From: Falsiroseomonas stagni DSM 19981
GTDB lineage: Bacteria > Pseudomonadota > Alphaproteobacteria > Acetobacterales > Acetobacteraceae
Assembly (NCBI RefSeq): GCF_900114315.1
Contig: NZ_FOSQ01000007.1
Location: 160,282 to 224,281, forward strand
DNA length: 64,000 nucleotides
Reading direction: 5' to 3'
The notes beneath the pieces were generated by a model. That model did no database searches and was not told the origin of the DNA. It saw only the letters and a list, made by a program, of their open reading frames with translations. A program made the translations under genes and the position numbers. Positions 63,411 through 64,000 of this stretch are shown here, in pieces; within the stretch, counting starts at the first letter, position 1, and every line of letters starts with the position of its first letter.

Positions 63411-63783
63411 GGACCATGACCTTCTCGATCTTCTCGCGCAGGGTCTCCGCGTTGAAGGGCTTGACGATGTAGTTGGACACGCCGGCCTGCTTGGCGGCGA
63501 CCACGTTCTCCGTCTTGCTCTCCGCCGTGATCATGATGAAGGGCGTGTTCTTCAGCCGCGCATCGGCCCGCACTTCCTTCAGCAGGTCGAGGCCCGTCAT
63601 CGGCGCCATGTTCCAGTCGCTGATGACCAGGCCGAAATTGCCGGCGCGCATCTTGGCCAGCGCCTCGGACCCGTCCGTCGCTTCCTCGACATTCTCGAAG
63701 TCGAGCTGCTTCAGCAGGTTCCGGATGATGCGCAGCATCGTCTTGTAGTCGTCCACGATCAGCACCGGTGTATTCTTGTCCAT
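63403..63783 (-). CDS. cheY: Chemotaxis response regulator CheY
   Basis: A 126-residue single receiver domain. Acidic pocket D11/D12, phospho-acceptor D56 in ISDWNMAPMTGL, T86 in MITAES and K108 in YIVKPF are all present. The sequence is close to classical CheY (ILRIIRNLL and FENVEEATDGSEALAKM). It should bind FliM when phosphorylated and is reset by the adjacent CheZ. Confidence 0.92.
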   Translation of the reverse strand: MDKNTPVLIVDDYKTMLRIIRNLLKQLDFENVEEATDGSEALAKMRAGNFGLVISDWNMAPMTGLDLLKEVRADARLKNTPFIMITAESKTENVVAAKQAGVSNYIVKPFNAETLREKIEKVMVHA

Positions 63784-63841
63784 CGGCCTCGCGCCCCTGT
63801 TTCCCGTCGAATGTCCCGTCGATCCGCCATTCTGGCGCCAG

Positions 63842-64000
63842 TCACCGCACGGCCGGACGCTCGGCGCGCAGGCGCGCCAGCTCCGCCGTCAGCAGCCTCG
63901 CCCGTTCCGGGCGCATCGCGCCCAGCACCGGGGATGCCTTCGCTTCCCGCATCCGGTCCACGATGCGGACCAGCACGGGCATCTCAAGCTCATCGAAGAT
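63842..64000 (-). CDS. MotE-like protein, C-terminal fragment (5' part outside window)
   Basis: The last 52 codons of a gene entering from the right edge, ending in TGA at 63842-63844. The end reads IFDELEMPVLVRIVDRMREAKASPVLGAMRPERARLLTAEL. This pattern is that of the MgtE-N-like C-terminal domain of MotE, a periplasmic chaperone for MotC in alphaproteobacteria. Its place 58 bases upstream of cheY supports a motility role. The identification is from a short fragment. Confidence 0.6.
   Translation of the reverse strand: MFDELEMPVLVRIVDRMREAKASPVLGAMRPERARLLTAELARLRAERPAVR

Overview
The window is GC-rich chromosomal DNA, densely packed with genes whose codons almost all end in G or C. Gene content points to an alphaproteobacterium of the Rhodospirillales, most likely Acetobacteraceae in the Roseomonas sense. 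Supporting signs are several orphan Bug-type (TctC-like) solute-binding proteins, a homodimeric NADP isocitrate dehydrogenase, an Anbu proteasome-like operon, a class 1B speD next to speE, alphaproteobacterial-style cheY/cheZ/motE and flagellar genes, and a GGAAC-N16-CGTT promoter of the EcfG general-stress type. No rRNA, tRNA, CRISPR array or intact insertion sequence was seen. No gene-free stretch exceeds 300 bases.

Region 1 (1-8721) is a catabolic block. It holds a partial SDR, an AtzA/cytosine-deaminase-like amidohydrolase, a maleate-isomerase-fold protein without its cysteines, and a Rieske oxygenase. It continues with an orphan ABC substrate-binding protein translated with a creatininase-family amidohydrolase and two tandem paralogous FAD oxidoreductases. 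Region 2 (8722-17176) has a DUF5675 protein, the four-gene Anbu operon (Anbu, transglutaminase-like, alpha-E, ATP-grasp), a DUF1194 von Willebrand protein, a gamma-glutamyltransferase-family enzyme and a degenerate ROK-like protein. Region 3 (17192-22389) is one 1644-codon secreted calcium-binding protein (PD40 propeller, cadherins, RTX) behind an AT-rich leader.

Region 4 (22390-39279) looks like a regulon for anthranilate-type aromatic acids handled as CoA thioesters. A kynurenine-formamidase-like hydrolase is followed by a complete Liv ABC transporter, a Bug protein and a LysR regulator. Next comes a fused 2-aminobenzoyl-CoA monooxygenase/reductase (salicylyl-CoA 5-hydroxylase type), divergent from a seven-gene overlapping operon: SDR, MarR, enoyl-CoA hydratase, acyl-CoA dehydrogenase, benzoate/aminobenzoate-CoA ligase, thioesterase and RidA-like. 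The same imperfect palindrome stands in front of the liv operon, the monooxygenase and the SDR operon. This suggests that the MarR protein controls uptake and catabolism together.

Region 5 (39276-50923) is mostly core genome: a PAS-HPt signalling protein, icd, DUF599, a J-domain-like membrane protein, a P1 peptidase, alaS and recA. A stress ferritin-like gene plus an amidohydrolase/Bug pair sits between alaS and recA. Region 6 (51117-64000) is motility and polyamines. It carries a hybrid histidine kinase, flgB-flgC-fliE-fliQ-fliR-flhB, divergent fliO-fliP-ybjQ, speD-speE, and a motE(partial)-cheY-cheZ run that is translationally coupled to a 1008-codon periplasmic proline-rich/repeat protein. 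A ~98-bp inverted-repeat element with a TCA duplication sits exactly on the speE stop codon.
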